Below are positions 41,794 to 41,857 of a DNA stretch of 41,857 bases, one piece after another. This DNA is from Diplocarpon mali. Lineage: Eukaryota; Ascomycota; Leotiomycetes; Helotiales; Drepanopezizaceae. The translations under genes were made by a program, and so were the position numbers. The DNA lies in assembly GCA_024741835.1 (NCBI GenBank), contig JAENRP010000365.1:1-41857 (forward strand), written 5' to 3'. How positions within the stretch are numbered: position 1 is the first letter of the stretch; each line of letters starts with the position of its first letter. The notes under the pieces were generated by a model that was not told the origin of the DNA, made no database searches, and was given only the letters and a program-made list of their open reading frames with translations.

Positions 41794-41857
41794 CAATTTC
41801 TATAATATTACCTTTAAGATAATATAAAGTCTATCTTTGATTTTAGCTTTAAAGATC

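Larger units (their letters stand above)
37817..41857 (-). mobile_element. Copia-A copy 3, minus strand, continues past the right edge
   Basis: From the LTR at 37817 the minus strand runs through the palindrome triplet, RNase H (about 38310-38850), reverse transcriptase (about 39210-39760), hinge (about 39990-40330), integrase (about 40430-41380) and the palindrome array (41411-41793), stopping in the protease-array linker, equivalent to about 1630 of copy 1. Plus-strand open stretches at 39433-39633, 40010-40324 and 41399-41827 are antisense shadows. Confidence 0.85.

Noticed and set aside
1..41857. Mitochondrial origin, suggested by AT-richness and GC-rich palindromes like mitochondrial GC clusters
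   Set aside because: The content is nested LTR retrotransposons with RIP-type mutation, which is nuclear; no mitochondrial genes are seen.

Overview
The window shows a nested graveyard of LTR retrotransposons in what is most likely a filamentous (RIP-competent) ascomycete nuclear genome. I see no intact host gene, tRNA or rRNA. The evidence is: (i) Ty1/copia and Ty3/gypsy domain remnants (gag zinc knuckles, aspartic protease, integrase, reverse transcriptase, RNase H) cover most of the window on both strands; (ii) these frames are broken almost only by TAA/TAG where Gln or Trp is expected, with Cys/His to Tyr, Asp to Asn and Gly to Ser changes at motif residues, i.e. C-to-T and G-to-A transitions; (iii) CpG remains common while CpA/TpG looks scarce and TpA abundant, which fits repeat-induced point mutation (RIP) better than CpG-methylation decay. 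The organism assignment is inference.

Layout. 1-5662: Copia-A copy 1 (+), 5' end outside or lost, ending in a 310-bp 3' LTR. 5663-6740: unassigned gag-like relic (-). About 7050-13640: Gypsy-A (-). 13640-14580: unassigned. 14580-17477: Copia-B (-), truncated at its 3' side. 17500-19005: Copia-A copy 2 (+), 3' half only, sitting in Copia-A copy 4 (-), 19006-20927. 20928-22232 plus 37466-37816: Copia-D (-), 3' end only. 22233-37460: Copia-C (+), complete with two 197-bp LTRs and the target duplication CTTCT. 28593-36267: Gypsy-B (+), with two 136-bp LTRs, inserted in Copia-C. 37817-41857: Copia-A copy 3 (-), running off the right edge.

Reconstructed nesting: Copia-A copy 4 was hit by Copia-A copy 2 and by Copia-D; Copia-D was hit by Copia-C and by Copia-A copy 3; Copia-C was hit by Gypsy-B. 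LTR divergence agrees with this order: Gypsy-B LTRs differ at about 7 of 136 sites, Copia-C LTRs at about 30 of 197.

The most unusual signal is a dispersed 23-bp imperfect palindrome (arms ACTCcCAGGCC and GGCCTGcGAGT around one base). I count 44 copies in three unrelated retroelement families (Copia-A, Copia-B, Gypsy-A) and the adjoining gag-like relic, and none in Copia-C, Copia-D or Gypsy-B. It occurs singly, in triplets beside LTRs, and in arrays of 8 to 10 inside the Copia-A polyprotein. Those arrays are spaced 39 or 48 nt (multiples of three), and every copy begins at codon position 1. It looks like a selfish mini-palindrome tolerated inside coding sequence, analogous to Rickettsia palindromic elements or yeast mitochondrial GC clusters.
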